From contig CAJNDS010000380.1 of assembly GCA_905221605.1 (NCBI GenBank), positions 440,001-504,000 on the forward strand: a stretch of 64,000 nt of DNA, read 5' to 3'. This DNA comes from Symbiodinium natans. Its lineage: Eukaryota; Sar; Dinophyceae; Suessiales; Symbiodiniaceae. The position numbers and the translations under genes are program-made. Under the pieces are notes generated by a model. The model was not told the DNA's origin. It saw only the letters and a list, made by a program, of their open reading frames with translations, and searched no databases. Of the stretch, positions 57,301-64,000 are shown one piece after another; position 1 is the stretch's first letter; each line of letters opens with the position of its first letter.

Positions 57301-58698
57301 GCACGTCCCAATCTCCTTCAAAGCTTCGATGACTTTCGGATAAGGCTCGGCCTCAGCGATGCCGCCAGAGCCCAGCTGCCCACTTCCACCAGCTCCGAAC
57401 GCAAAGGCAAGGCCCTTCTCCGAGATGGCCAAACTGTGCCGGTTTCCTGCCGCGACATCCACACAGCGGGAAACGCGCATGGCCTTCACCTGCTCAGGGC
57501 GAAACCTCGGCTTAAGGTCGCCAAGGCCAAGCTGGCCGTGCTCGTTGCAGCCCCAAGCCCACAGAAGTCCAGTGGCCGTTCTTGCTAACGTATGTGATCC
57601 TCCACAGCAGACCCGAACCACGGGTCGGCTTTGCAAAGTAGGCACAGGCTTTGGTGTCGCAGTACTCACGAAGTCACCGACTCCAAGCTGGCCATGCTTG
57701 TTCTCTCCAAATGCCAGAACTTTTCCTGAGCGGCACAGTGCGATACAGTGCGAATCCCCAGCAGAGATGTGCAGAAGCTGCTCGTCCAAGGCAGACGAAA
57801 ACTTCACTCGCTCCTTGTCATCTCGATCGGCACCCCCCATTCCCAGCTGCCCCCGGTCCCCTCGGCCGACGCCCATGAGGCGCCCATCCAACTTCGCAGC
57901 GAGGACGCTGAACCCGTTGCCTGCTGCCGTGCTTTCGACGGGCATGTGCTCGATGGAATCAATCTTGAAGGGCTTCGCACGCTTCCCGGCTCGGCCCAGC
58001 TGTCCGGAATCGTTATCCCCAGCAGTATACACCAAACCGTCGTGACTTAACCAAATCGAGTGCTTCAAAGAAGCGGAGCAACTACGAATGCCCACCGAGT
58101 CAAAAGCATGCAGCTCACAAGGCGAAAAGACCTAGGGAGAACAACTCTTCAAGCTTAGGACCAGTTTGGGTAATCAACGTTGCGATCCGTGGATTATGCA
58201 AAACCGTGTAAAAACACGTCTTTCAGCCCGCTCCTGCCTTGTCATCGTCCTCGTCGGCCATGCCACAACCTAGCTGTCCGTCAGAGTTGTTTCCCATCGC
58301 CAGCACGAAAGTCTCTGTGGCCTCGAGGTCAACTTCCATCGGGAGGGAAGCCGTTGGCTTCGCACTCGCTGCATGCATTTGTCCATGCCAGCCCCCAGCA
58401 AGACTACAGAAAAGGTGGATCGAGGCTTGAGTTGCAGCCGAAAGGTTCGCAAGATGGTTTAGCAAAGAGCCGGGTGAATGACTTATGACAGTGCTCTCCT
58501 GGCATCTGACCTATGACAGTGCTCTCCTGGCATCACGACAGGAAAATGGCAGCCTTCGCACCGCTCCGACAGCAAATCCTGGATTGAGATCCTGATTGCG
58601 GCTCCTCTGGCCATATTTGCAATTTCTAAACGAATTCGGACTGCTTGGAGAGACCCTCCACGGAAAGGACAGAAGACTTCTGCAGCCGCTGACTCCAT
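45144..58698 (-). CDS. RCC1-HECT (HERC-type) E3 ubiquitin ligase, ~15 exons over 13.5 kb
   Basis: The gene order on minus matches a HERC protein from end to end: RCC1 repeats (56.2-58.4 kb), a HERC linker (55.8-56.3 kb), HECT N-lobe (52.6-55.3 kb) and HECT C-lobe with the catalytic cysteine (45.1-47.4 kb). HECT ligases take ubiquitin from an E2 onto a cysteine and pass it to substrate; RCC1 propellers bind partners or membranes. A likely N-terminal exon, ~58505-58698, reads MESAAAEVFCPFRGGSLQAV directly after a TAG acceptor fit for a spliced leader. 58740-58870 (PAVSVSACEVGSSQPMSEES, then GG|GTAAGA) may be earlier still. Introns hold a dead retroelement, telomere-like DNA, poly-C tracts and two dispersed repeat copies. 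The HECT region between ~52.6 and 47.4 kb is incomplete in my reading. It could be a pseudogene if an exon is broken, but no key residue seen is lost. Confidence 0.8.
45568..45619 (-). CDS. HECT exon before the catalytic Cys
   Basis: Between GTTCAG and the GC donor GCC|GCAAG, it reads NFVLSRSTADLDHLPTA. Joined to 45336 it gives LPTA-ANTC, the usual HECT lead-in to the active cysteine. The phases match. Confidence 0.68.
45840..46475 (-). CDS. Open segments inside the HECT gene, role unclear
   Basis: Minus 46263-46475 (MFHIDAVKTARFNEAGTKPC, QLLSVEVGVDISKGLGCF) and 45840-45990 (TKLADFMFECAQKPSEVALS) look coding. So does the plus frame 45979-46542 (188 codons; KRAVLTASMWNIVLHYSIAD). They lie between two HECT exons that are normally nearly adjacent. 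They could be an insertion in the HECT domain, a nested gene on either strand, or chance. Strand is not settled. Confidence 0.3.
46989..47375 (-). CDS. HECT C-lobe exons (FW...TG..RVP)
   Basis: Exon 47319-47375 (ACCCCAG to ATCTG|GTGCC) reads SHQAFLRFWRVVHGMSEI, the conserved FW helix. It joins in phase to 46989-47054 (acceptor CTGAG), reading QRKLLLFCTGCDRVPILGL, which matches the HECT LLxFxTGxxRxPxxGL signature. The donor of the second exon is uncertain (possibly GA). Confidence 0.72.
48960..50520 (-). pseudogene. Dead non-LTR retrotransposon (reverse transcriptase) in a HECT intron
   Basis: Three minus frames carry successive parts of a dinoflagellate-type RT ORF. ~50180-50250 has CGRDLQSHDVCSVCGLS, a zinc-finger-like stretch. 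~49700-49850 resembles RT N-terminal text. ~49590-49650 has LISLDDVCLAGGCQQVAEFL (motif C with LDD). ~49300-49530 has NFLLLGAPIGQAHYTEGTT and LPDPQTAFASASFCKFVFAP (thumb). ~49100-49200 has AAYAASLAVQQLCPAL. At least three frameshifts and a missing palm segment before LDD make it inactive. An 18-bp direct repeat, cttctgagggcggcgcga, at 48876-48893 and 48989-49006 lies at its 3' side. Confidence 0.72.
50870..50916. repeat. Dispersed repeat, copy C
   Basis: tggccggccctgctgccgag, then gaaagcattcacaatt, aligns with 19462-19508. It lies in the HECT gene intron, about 350 bases from the retroelement remnant. Confidence 0.58.
51216..51568 (-). CDS. Possible further HECT exon and a Cys-pair frame
   Basis: 51216-51300 reads GEQIRGFVQKALLCTLARQT and LWLHR before a GGTATG site. 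Its place between the N-lobe and FW exons, and its helical text, would suit the HECT segment before the GF turn, but similarity is weak. 51335-51568 in another minus frame reads QQEELETFIAEHSGRSYRSH and CKQCNRDL (a CxxC pair); its relation is unknown. Confidence 0.3.
52160..52310. repeat. Microsatellites (gtgtcg)n and (catacata)n
   Basis: 52165-52212 is a run of ggtgtc/ggtatc hexamers. 52225-52302 is a (catacata)/(cttactta) run. Confidence 0.9.
52593..52681 (-). CDS. HECT N-lobe exon (YNAIYLDF)
   Basis: Following CAGTCTAG it reads VYNAIYLDFRPPGLMLVGVF. The start fits the HECT AxYNxxxLDxxxP segment of the N-lobe. The frame stays open for ~36 codons and the exon end is not fixed. Confidence 0.5.
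53098..53843. repeat. Dispersed repeat, copy D, split by poly-C and telomere-like DNA
   Basis: The three segments of copy A recur in order: ccgccgaggcctcgggcc (53101-53118), tgggtaccccccctag (53210-53225) and the perfect 31-bp block 53813-53843. Between the second and third lie C-rich tracts (53285-53410, 53517-53572) and a CCCTAAA-like array, as if these had been inserted or expanded inside the element. Confidence 0.6.
53455..53750. repeat. Degenerate telomere-like array (CCCTAAA)
   Basis: Diverged aaccctaaacc words, with the clearest run at 53715-53740 (three cctaaac copies), flanked by poly-C tracts. Same type as 27.3-28.6 kb. Confidence 0.75.
54047..54134 (-). CDS. HECT N-lobe exon (WF motif)
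   Basis: Between AACCCAG and TCGAAG|GTTTGA, it reads VFVELDEWPGLLWFRPACDS and QAGAFCTSK. LLWFxPxxxxxxGxF matches the HECT xxxWFNPxxxxxxxxF segment. Confidence 0.58.
54369..54420 (-). CDS. HECT N-lobe exon (after GG motif)
   Basis: After ACAAAG it reads KECLHLVLREMYTKTQQ, matching the KEFFxLVxxEIF helix that follows the GGxxxE motif of HECT domains. The 3' end (GC donor) is a guess; the frame stays open for another ~35 codons. Confidence 0.52.
54833..54893 (-). CDS. HECT N-lobe exon (VGEHGIDAGG)
   Basis: Reads LCLPLTVDFVGEHGIDAGG, the diagnostic HECT FVGExGxDxGG signature. The acceptor is CACAAG and the probable donor is GC (GATT|GCGACT). In-frame stops lie on both sides, so it must be an exon. 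Confidence 0.75.
55224..55288 (-). CDS. First HECT-domain exon (VRREQL)
   Basis: After ATCTTCAG it reads GAPEDSFQRVLVYRVRREQL, then a stop. VxRxxL is the typical HECT entry (VRRENLVEDxL). The short segment between this and the FVGE exon was not located. Confidence 0.68.
55835..55999 (-). CDS. HERC linker exon (FSF...YPFLLNAGAK)
   Basis: Reads DSFSFLARGCETPCISKRGR, then YPFLLNAGAKRRLISFDVEL and SQVASQEIWAKMLR. The FSF...PFxxxAxAK text is the conserved region just before HECT in HERC proteins. Acceptor GCCGAG at 56000-56001 joins exon 56237-58131 in phase. The 3' border is unclear. Confidence 0.7.
56237..58131 (-). CDS. RCC1 propeller exon plus HERC linker (~630 codons)
   Basis: One open exon from acceptor TCCCTAG (58132-58133) to donor AGAG|GTTAGA. 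About residues 1-350 hold five to six RCC1 blades, each with the (W/V)xxGxNxxGQLG type motif (DNDSGQLG, GDRGQLGMG, ENKHGQLGVG, WGCNEHGQLGLG, GSGQLGSG, WGLGSSGQLG). The remaining ~270 residues are the helical HERC linker (LFENPLLLAEHRTSLFAGF, LLFGWLKHLPSEYFGRVV). The upstream frame start is a GTG inside the blade, so there is no start codon here. Confidence 0.9.
58238..58403 (-). CDS. RCC1 exon upstream of the main propeller exon
   Basis: Between TTCTGTAG and the GC donor GACAAG|GCAGGA, it reads AGGWHGQMHAASAKPTASL and ETFVLAMGNNSDGQLGCG, an RCC1 blade. The 106-bp GC-AG intron joins it in phase to 58131, giving DDDK-VFSPCELHAFDS, exactly a blade boundary. Confidence 0.75.
58484..58535. repeat. 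~28-bp tandem duplication
   Basis: tatgacagtgctctcctggc and the following atc occur twice in direct repeat. On minus it lies right at the 3' end of the putative first HECT-gene exon (PVVMPG), duplicating the possible splice site CCAG|GAGAGC. Confidence 0.85.
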
Positions 58699-58899
58699 CT
58701 ACGACTGTAGAAATTCAGCTCTTACCCACTCCGTGAGGGGGATCTGCGGCAGTGCTCTCTTCGGACATGGGTTGGGACGAACCCACCTCACATGCAGAAA
58801 CAGAAACTGCGGGGCCCGATGTCGGCACCGAATCAACAGCCTTTCCGATCAGCCGGGGAGCTTTCCGCCTTTACCGCTCCCAGGTCACACTGAGCCTTA

Positions 58900-60060
58900 C
58901 ACAACTGACTCAGGAGTCACCGACAAAGCCAACCTGAAGTGCCACGTGGTGCCAATTGCAGTCGAAGGCCGTGCAGGTGACAAAGGATGAGAAGGATCGA
59001 CCCCTACACTCCGAGCCCGTACGAAACCTTTTCCAGGCAGCTAAGGCACCCTCAAAATCCTAAATACCAGTACATGATCCACGAAAGCCCTGGTAACGCT
59101 TCTGCCTCGGCTCCGGCCGCTTCAGGCGCCCGTGCCCTGGCAGGCGTGGCAATAGCACGCCGTGGCCCCTGCCTTGGGGCTTTCTTGGGCGTTTTCGGGG
59201 TGCTTTAACACAGGAAGGATTTTGCAAGTGGTTTTGAACGTTTTGAACTAGGGGTTTCCGGCTGAGAGTTTTGGAGCCTCTTGGAGCTAAGGGGATTTAG
59301 ACGTATTTAGACCCTCAGAGGACTGGAGCTGCGCAGCTTGGACATGTCAGCGACAGCTTTGCGGCTCAAGAAGCGCGTCGTTCTCGAGCCTAGCCTGAGA
59401 TATGGCATCATGATACATTGTGGCACACCCTGTGTCCAACAGCAGCTACGTTGCAACACGTTGTAACACCCTCCCACACCATAACTAGACTCTGTAGCAT
59501 AAGCTTTGTCGGCTGCTTCTTGACTGAGGCTCGCCCTTAACCAGCCCACTGAACCCCTTGACCGACCCGACCGACCCATCTCCACAAGCCCAGCGGCCCC
59601 AACTCTTCGCCATTTTGAGCGTAGCTGATTGGAAGCTGGAGCGGAGAGCTGCGGGGGCGAGGCCTGAGGACTCCGTTTGCGCAGCTTTAGAGTCCAGGGT
59701 GATTGGGGATTTGGGGGAGCAGGTCAGCTCTAAACTGAGGTACGTCTTCATTTGGGATAAAGGTTCAGGGTCGATGTGTTCTTACGCTGTCGCTTCCCTT
59801 GGCATGTTCCGGGTTCAGCCGGTTACTCTGCGCTGCCAGCCTTGTATTCGCAGATGTACTCCAGAAGGCTCGGTTGTTCCAGCAGGCGGCGAACGAACCT
59901 AAGCAGAATGTTGGAGGCGTAATTAGGCACAACACGCATTTGCATGCGCAGGTGCTTCGTGGCTGCGAGTAAACACATCTGCGAGAAGAGTTGCTACACT
60001 ACATACGTCGCTGCCTGTATACAGTTCAGATTGAGGTCACCAGTGCCAAGTTTAACAGAC
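58900..60060. other. Unassigned between the protease and ligase genes
   Basis: Minus 58930-58990 reads VTCTAFDCNWHHVALQ before CAG|GTTGGC and may be an exon; NWHHVA recalls laminin-G/concanavalin folds, but it is too short to call. Plus 59620-59745 (DWKLERRAAGARPEDSVCAA) is open too. No firm gene. Confidence 0.3.
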
Positions 60061-60775
60061 CCTCTCGGGAGTGGACTCCAGGACATACACGCCACAATCC
60101 GTCTCATTGGTCTGCAACATCGTTGATGAGTATGACGTGCAAAAAATTCTGCTAGAGATGCGCACCATTCCCGCCTGCTGCGGGACTGCAATAGATATGC
60201 CCTGGATCTTGCCGGCATCGTAGTCCGCGGCACCTTGGAAACCTGCAAGCCACAAGATCTTTCAAGGAGTAGGGCAGCTTGACACTGAGACGCACGCAGT
60301 CATCCCACTCTTTCTTCAAGTACTCCTGACAGTTTTGGCGTTTAGGAGTTTAGGGTTTGAGGTTCGTCAAGTTCAGTGCTTGCCAGCACGGACCCCAAAG
60401 TTTGAACGGGTGTCCTGGATCAGCTTGACCGCCTCAGAATGGCGGGGTCCCGCCACGACCATCGCCTGAGCTGCCACCTGATTGTGCAACAAAAGAGCCA
60501 GCTGATCATGTAACAAGAGCTGCCCAACTCGCTCTTGCCCCATCGACCGGCTAGAGTCTAGAGTTGCCATCCCCCTTTCAATCTGCCCGAAACTGAAAGT
60601 TTGGATCATGAGAGCTGCATTGTGAGGGTGATAATGGGGGCGAGGATGGCAGGGGTGCGCATGAGGTCTGGATCGTGACTCCTTCAACGTGAGGAAGGCT
60701 TGGATCAATCGAGAGGACGTGATCATGATACGTCACTGTCAGGATGCCCAGCTTGTCGAAGAGGGAGGGGGGCAA
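60061..60775 (-). CDS. Ulp1-like (C48) SUMO/ubiquitin-like protease, partial
   Basis: Four collinear minus exons. ~60650-60775 reads SLFDKLGILTVTYHDHVLSI and DPSLPHVEG. 60384-60592 (CTTTCAG to GCTG|GCAAG) reads ERGMATLDSSRSMGQERVGQ and EAVKLIQDTRSNFGVRA. 60175-60242 reads FQGAADYDAGKIQGISIAVP and QQ before a GC donor. 60061-60111 reads TNETDCGVYVLESTPER before GTCTG. The last three join in phase and give PQQTNETDCGVYVL, the Q...DCGVYV active site of C48 proteases (Cys codon 60094-60096), which cut SUMO or NEDD8 from targets. The His-Asp part was not identified and the ends are missing. The substrate is unknown. Confidence 0.55.
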
Positions 60776-61576
60776 GTGGGAGAAGGCCGACTAGCTCTTC
60801 CCGGAGGCTAAGTTGGGTAAGCGAGGCGTGGTTCCCGAATGTGTTTTCATTGCGTCTTCGAAGTTGAGGCTCCTGTAAGCAAAGCATCACATGGCCGTCG
60901 CGTCATGATGTCAATTGCATGGTAAAACGATCGGCGAACGGGAAGGCACGCGTCGATTTGGCCACGTCAGGTTCTATACACGTGCCAAACACCGGAGTAT
61001 GTAGCTAACATGCAACATACTCGGCATGTACAGTGGCACGCTGCCGAATCACATCTGACCGACGTTGATGCCATTAGTCAATCACCAAACGATCCGTGAA
61101 ACTCCCTCCGGCTTACTGTAGATGCACCCACATACACCCTGAAACCTGCACGAACAGACAACAAAACATCTAAAACAACTTGGACCCCGGATCGACTGAA
61201 AAAAGGCCCCAAACTTTAAGGCCCCAAACTCCTCCGAAGGTGCACAGACCTCCCGAAAAAGAGATGCCTAAACCCATCCTTGACCCTTTAAAACCGAATG
61301 GGGGCACCCCATGAGACTGTGCAGCTCTCGGCCTCGGCATCCTCGGGATTCATGCGCGTGGATTCGGAGAGCCTGGCCGGCAGGAACCCGGAGGAGGGTT
61401 TCCAATAGCTACTCACTTTGAGATCGCTTGGTATGAACGAACCGCATTTTGGAGCACATGGGGGCTGCCCCTATTTGAGGGACGTGCCCATGTGGTAGGT
61501 TGGTTCCCTCCCAACCTACTGCCAATTTCAAACAGCCATTCGCGGACTTCTTGTTATTGAGTGGCATGATGTGGCT

Positions 61577-63430
61577 ACCTTGGAACCGGGTCGATTGAGT
61601 CCAGGATGGCCACGAAAGTCTCATGGTGCCCGGGCCTGAGTTCGGGGCTTGCGGTGCATTCCGCAGACTCAGTTCAGTGGTTCAGGGCCTGGGTTGTTTG
61701 GGGCTCGAGGCGTCCCGCTTCAGTCTACGTCGTGGAAGCTGTACATGCATTGGCACCGGAAACGAGAAACAGCTGCGAAGAGCATGAGCTCCTGTCTTGC
61801 ATGGTGCATGAAAGGTTACGCCGTTCCCCTCGACCACTGCAGCATCTGAGCCACTTCGATCTTGCTGGCTCTGGTTCTGAACTGTCTGACCCTACACTGC
61901 ACTCAGATCTCAGGTGCTAAACCCTACACCCTTGACCATCGACAAGCTTGCAGGGCTCCAACGTAAAGGTCGGCAAGTTCGTCACGCCAGCCTTCGCTTT
62001 GCCCGCCGCCCACCTCTCGAAGCGCGTGTCATTCGAGAAGCAGCAAGAACTGTAAAAACAGCAATTCATTAGCACCCCGAATTGCTTGAGTCGAAGCTGA
62101 CAGCACAAGGGCTGTGTCTCCGAGGCTGCAGCGGGTGTACAATGAGGGCAAGCCACCAATGCCCCGTCACTGCATCATGAGCGGGCACCTTATGGTTGCG
62201 CTCACTCGGGTGTGCCCCCGATGCCCGAAGTGGAAAAGGGCAAAAACTCAAGGTTGTTCCACTCCATGGGTTTACTCCTGAGTGCAGGTCGAAGAGAAAA
62301 TCTTTGGCAAAAACTCCTGCAGGCGTTTCCTGCCTGACACTGCATGGAGACATGGGTGGCATAATATTGAGTGCTTGTCCGAGGTTGTGATAGAGAAACA
62401 GTTGCACACGAAGCACAATCTCATGCCTGAGGCCGCGCGTCCACGTCTTGACCTGCGAAGGGCGCCCAGCCATCCTAACCCCCCATCCTGAGGAACATCG
62501 CTTTGAACTTTCAACATCTGTGATTGAACTTGCTCGCGCGTGAAGCTTGGAAACCAGCCTTGGACCAGCCACCAGCCGCAAGCTGCGTGTAGAAAAGGGC
62601 ACTGTAGATGTGCACACGGCCTGCACAACAAACTCACGAGGGCGTTGTTGCAGCAACAGCCCCACAAGACACCCTCTAACAGGACTAGCTTCCCTGCGCA
62701 GGCATGCCGCTCTTGCTCAGCCTGCACACTGGCTGATGGCGACCAGTCGTGGTAGGCAGAAATCCTGCAAACGGATGCAGGATGAAACATGAATACTCGT
62801 GGCAACAAAGTCAGTCCAGAAGTGCATCGTTGACGAGGCCCTCGGTATCTTCCAATCTGAACCAATCGTCGTCGCTTGGAGCAGGTGCCAAGCGCCTCCT
62901 GTCGAGATGGGCGTGGATCCACCACATAGTCATCACCGCATGCCTGAGTGCTCTTGGGGCCTTCCAGCAGCCTTGGCCGCTGTACCACCACGCCGCTCAA
63001 CCTTAGCATGTCTTAGCACCAGCTCCTTGTACTTGCTACGGGCGACGACCGACGTGGGCAGCACGAACTAGCCCTTTCACTTGAAACAAGCGGCAAACAG
63101 GCCATGTGACGTGTTCGATTGGCCATTCTTCCTCCAGCAAGGAAAACGTTCCACTTGTAGCGGCACCGCACACGCACTCTGCTGCAAGCTTACAATGCTT
63201 GAATGCTGTCCCGAACCCAAGCGAGAATTGTGCTAAGTTCACCATGCACAAAGTAGATGAACACCCCTGCTTGGTCCATACACATTCCAAATCCCGTTTC
63301 CGATCCAACAACACAGGCGTGGAACGAGACCAAGCCAACAGAGAGAGAACAGCAATGTCTCAAGGCCAGACGAGCACATCTGCATCTGCCAAGAGCAAGA
63401 AGTAAGCATAGATGTAAAATAGGCGCCACG
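61577..63430 (-). CDS. Exons of an unknown gene or genes
   Basis: Separate coding-like pieces on minus. 62930-63067 follows GGGCTAG and reads FVLPTSVVARSKYKELVLRH and KVERRGGTAAKAAGRPQEHS. 62811-62898 reads DDDWFRLEDTEGLVNDALL. ~61920-62050 follows TTTTTACAG and reads SNDTRFERWAAGKAKAGVTN and LPTFTLEPCKLVDGQG. 61577-~61625 reads TFVAILDSIDPVP before AAG|GTAGCC. At 63383-63406 a textbook acceptor (TCTTGGCAG) precedes text reading DADVLVW, like a glycosyltransferase DxD site, but it soon meets a stop. Family unknown; the pieces may belong to more than one gene. Confidence 0.38.
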
Positions 63431-64000
63431 ACACTCCCAAGGCTCTAGGCGAATGCTCTAACTGGCACGCTACCGCAGGATTGAGTAGATGGTATGGTGT
63501 GCGTGTGTGTGTGCGTGTATGTATCGGGAGGTGCAGGCCCCTTCGTTGTGTACAGTAGGTCTTGAAGTCTTGAATTGTACCTATTGTACAATGACTCAGG
63601 GCACCGCACCTCGCAAACATCAAGCCCAAAATTCCGCGCCTGCACTGAGCTTGTCTGCGCATTGCTTCCAACCTCAGGGAGTTACGTCCGGAGCGCTTCC
63701 GGCAATCACAACCCTCAAAATGCTCAACATAATTTGGCTGTGGCGAAGCTGCTGCCTATTTGCACTGCATAGAGTTGGGCAGGGCTTGCAGAGCCTTGCA
63801 TAGCTTTGCAACTCTGCTCTCCTGATGTACCTTGACTGTGATGCGCCTGGCGCAAGGCACCTGTAGGCTCGTCAAGGGTAAAGGTTTAAGGATTATGGGA
63901 CCGCACATCACACCGGTGAGCCCACATCTGAGTCGCAACTTCTTCAACATGATGTCGTCCCTGCCAACTTTGGTGCCTGCGTGAGCGTGGATGCATCAAT

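Noticed and set aside
57359-58045. 228-codon plus frame
   Set aside because: Antisense shadow of the RCC1 exon.

Overview
This window looks like nuclear DNA of a dinoflagellate, probably a Symbiodinium-like alga. Reasons seen in the sequence: tandem-PPR coding of the dinoflagellate style; short introns with GT-AG and frequent GC-AG borders; degenerate CCCTAAA (TTTAGGG-type) interstitial repeats; many microsatellites; a dinoflagellate-type non-LTR reverse-transcriptase remnant; and a 13-base match to the conserved dinoflagellate spliced leader. There is no sign of a bacterial operon, plastid DNA, rRNA or CRISPR. The genus-level guess is inference.

Most real coding sequence is cut into small exons, many of 50 to 200 bases and lacking an ATG. 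I rebuilt what I could by reading both strands for frames that end at splice signals and whose phases join. Every gene I trust lies on the minus strand, so the window behaves as one unidirectional gene block.

Layout, left to right. 0.4-1.7 kb: 3' end of a nuclear-type protein with an NLS and a Pro/Ala-rich tail. 2-9.5 kb: isolated exons and a 326-codon orphan frame. 10.5-13.1 kb: an intron-poor gene fusing a PPR array to a COMT-like methyltransferase. 13.4-14 kb: a repeat element and a 31-unit (TTC)n array. 15-25 kb: several partial genes of unknown function. 27.2-28.6 kb: a G tract and a telomere-like array. 29.5-32.2 kb: partial genes, one exon resembling the E3-binding domain of a 2-oxoacid dehydrogenase E2. 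36.5-39 kb: one or more multi-exon genes of unknown function. 43.5-44.9 kb: a TPR protein gene. 45.1-58.7 kb: a large RCC1-HECT (HERC-type) ubiquitin ligase gene whose HECT catalytic cysteine, WF motif and C terminus can be read in separate exons, with a dead retroelement, telomere-like DNA and poly-C blocks in its introns. 60.0-60.8 kb: exons of a Ulp1-like (C48) SUMO/ubiquitin-like protease. 61.6-63.4 kb: exons of a further unknown gene.

The most notable pieces are the PPR-methyltransferase fusion, whose catalytic lysine position is glycine, and the HECT ligase lying next to a Ulp1-like protease on the same strand. All exon joins are inferred by eye and need transcript support.
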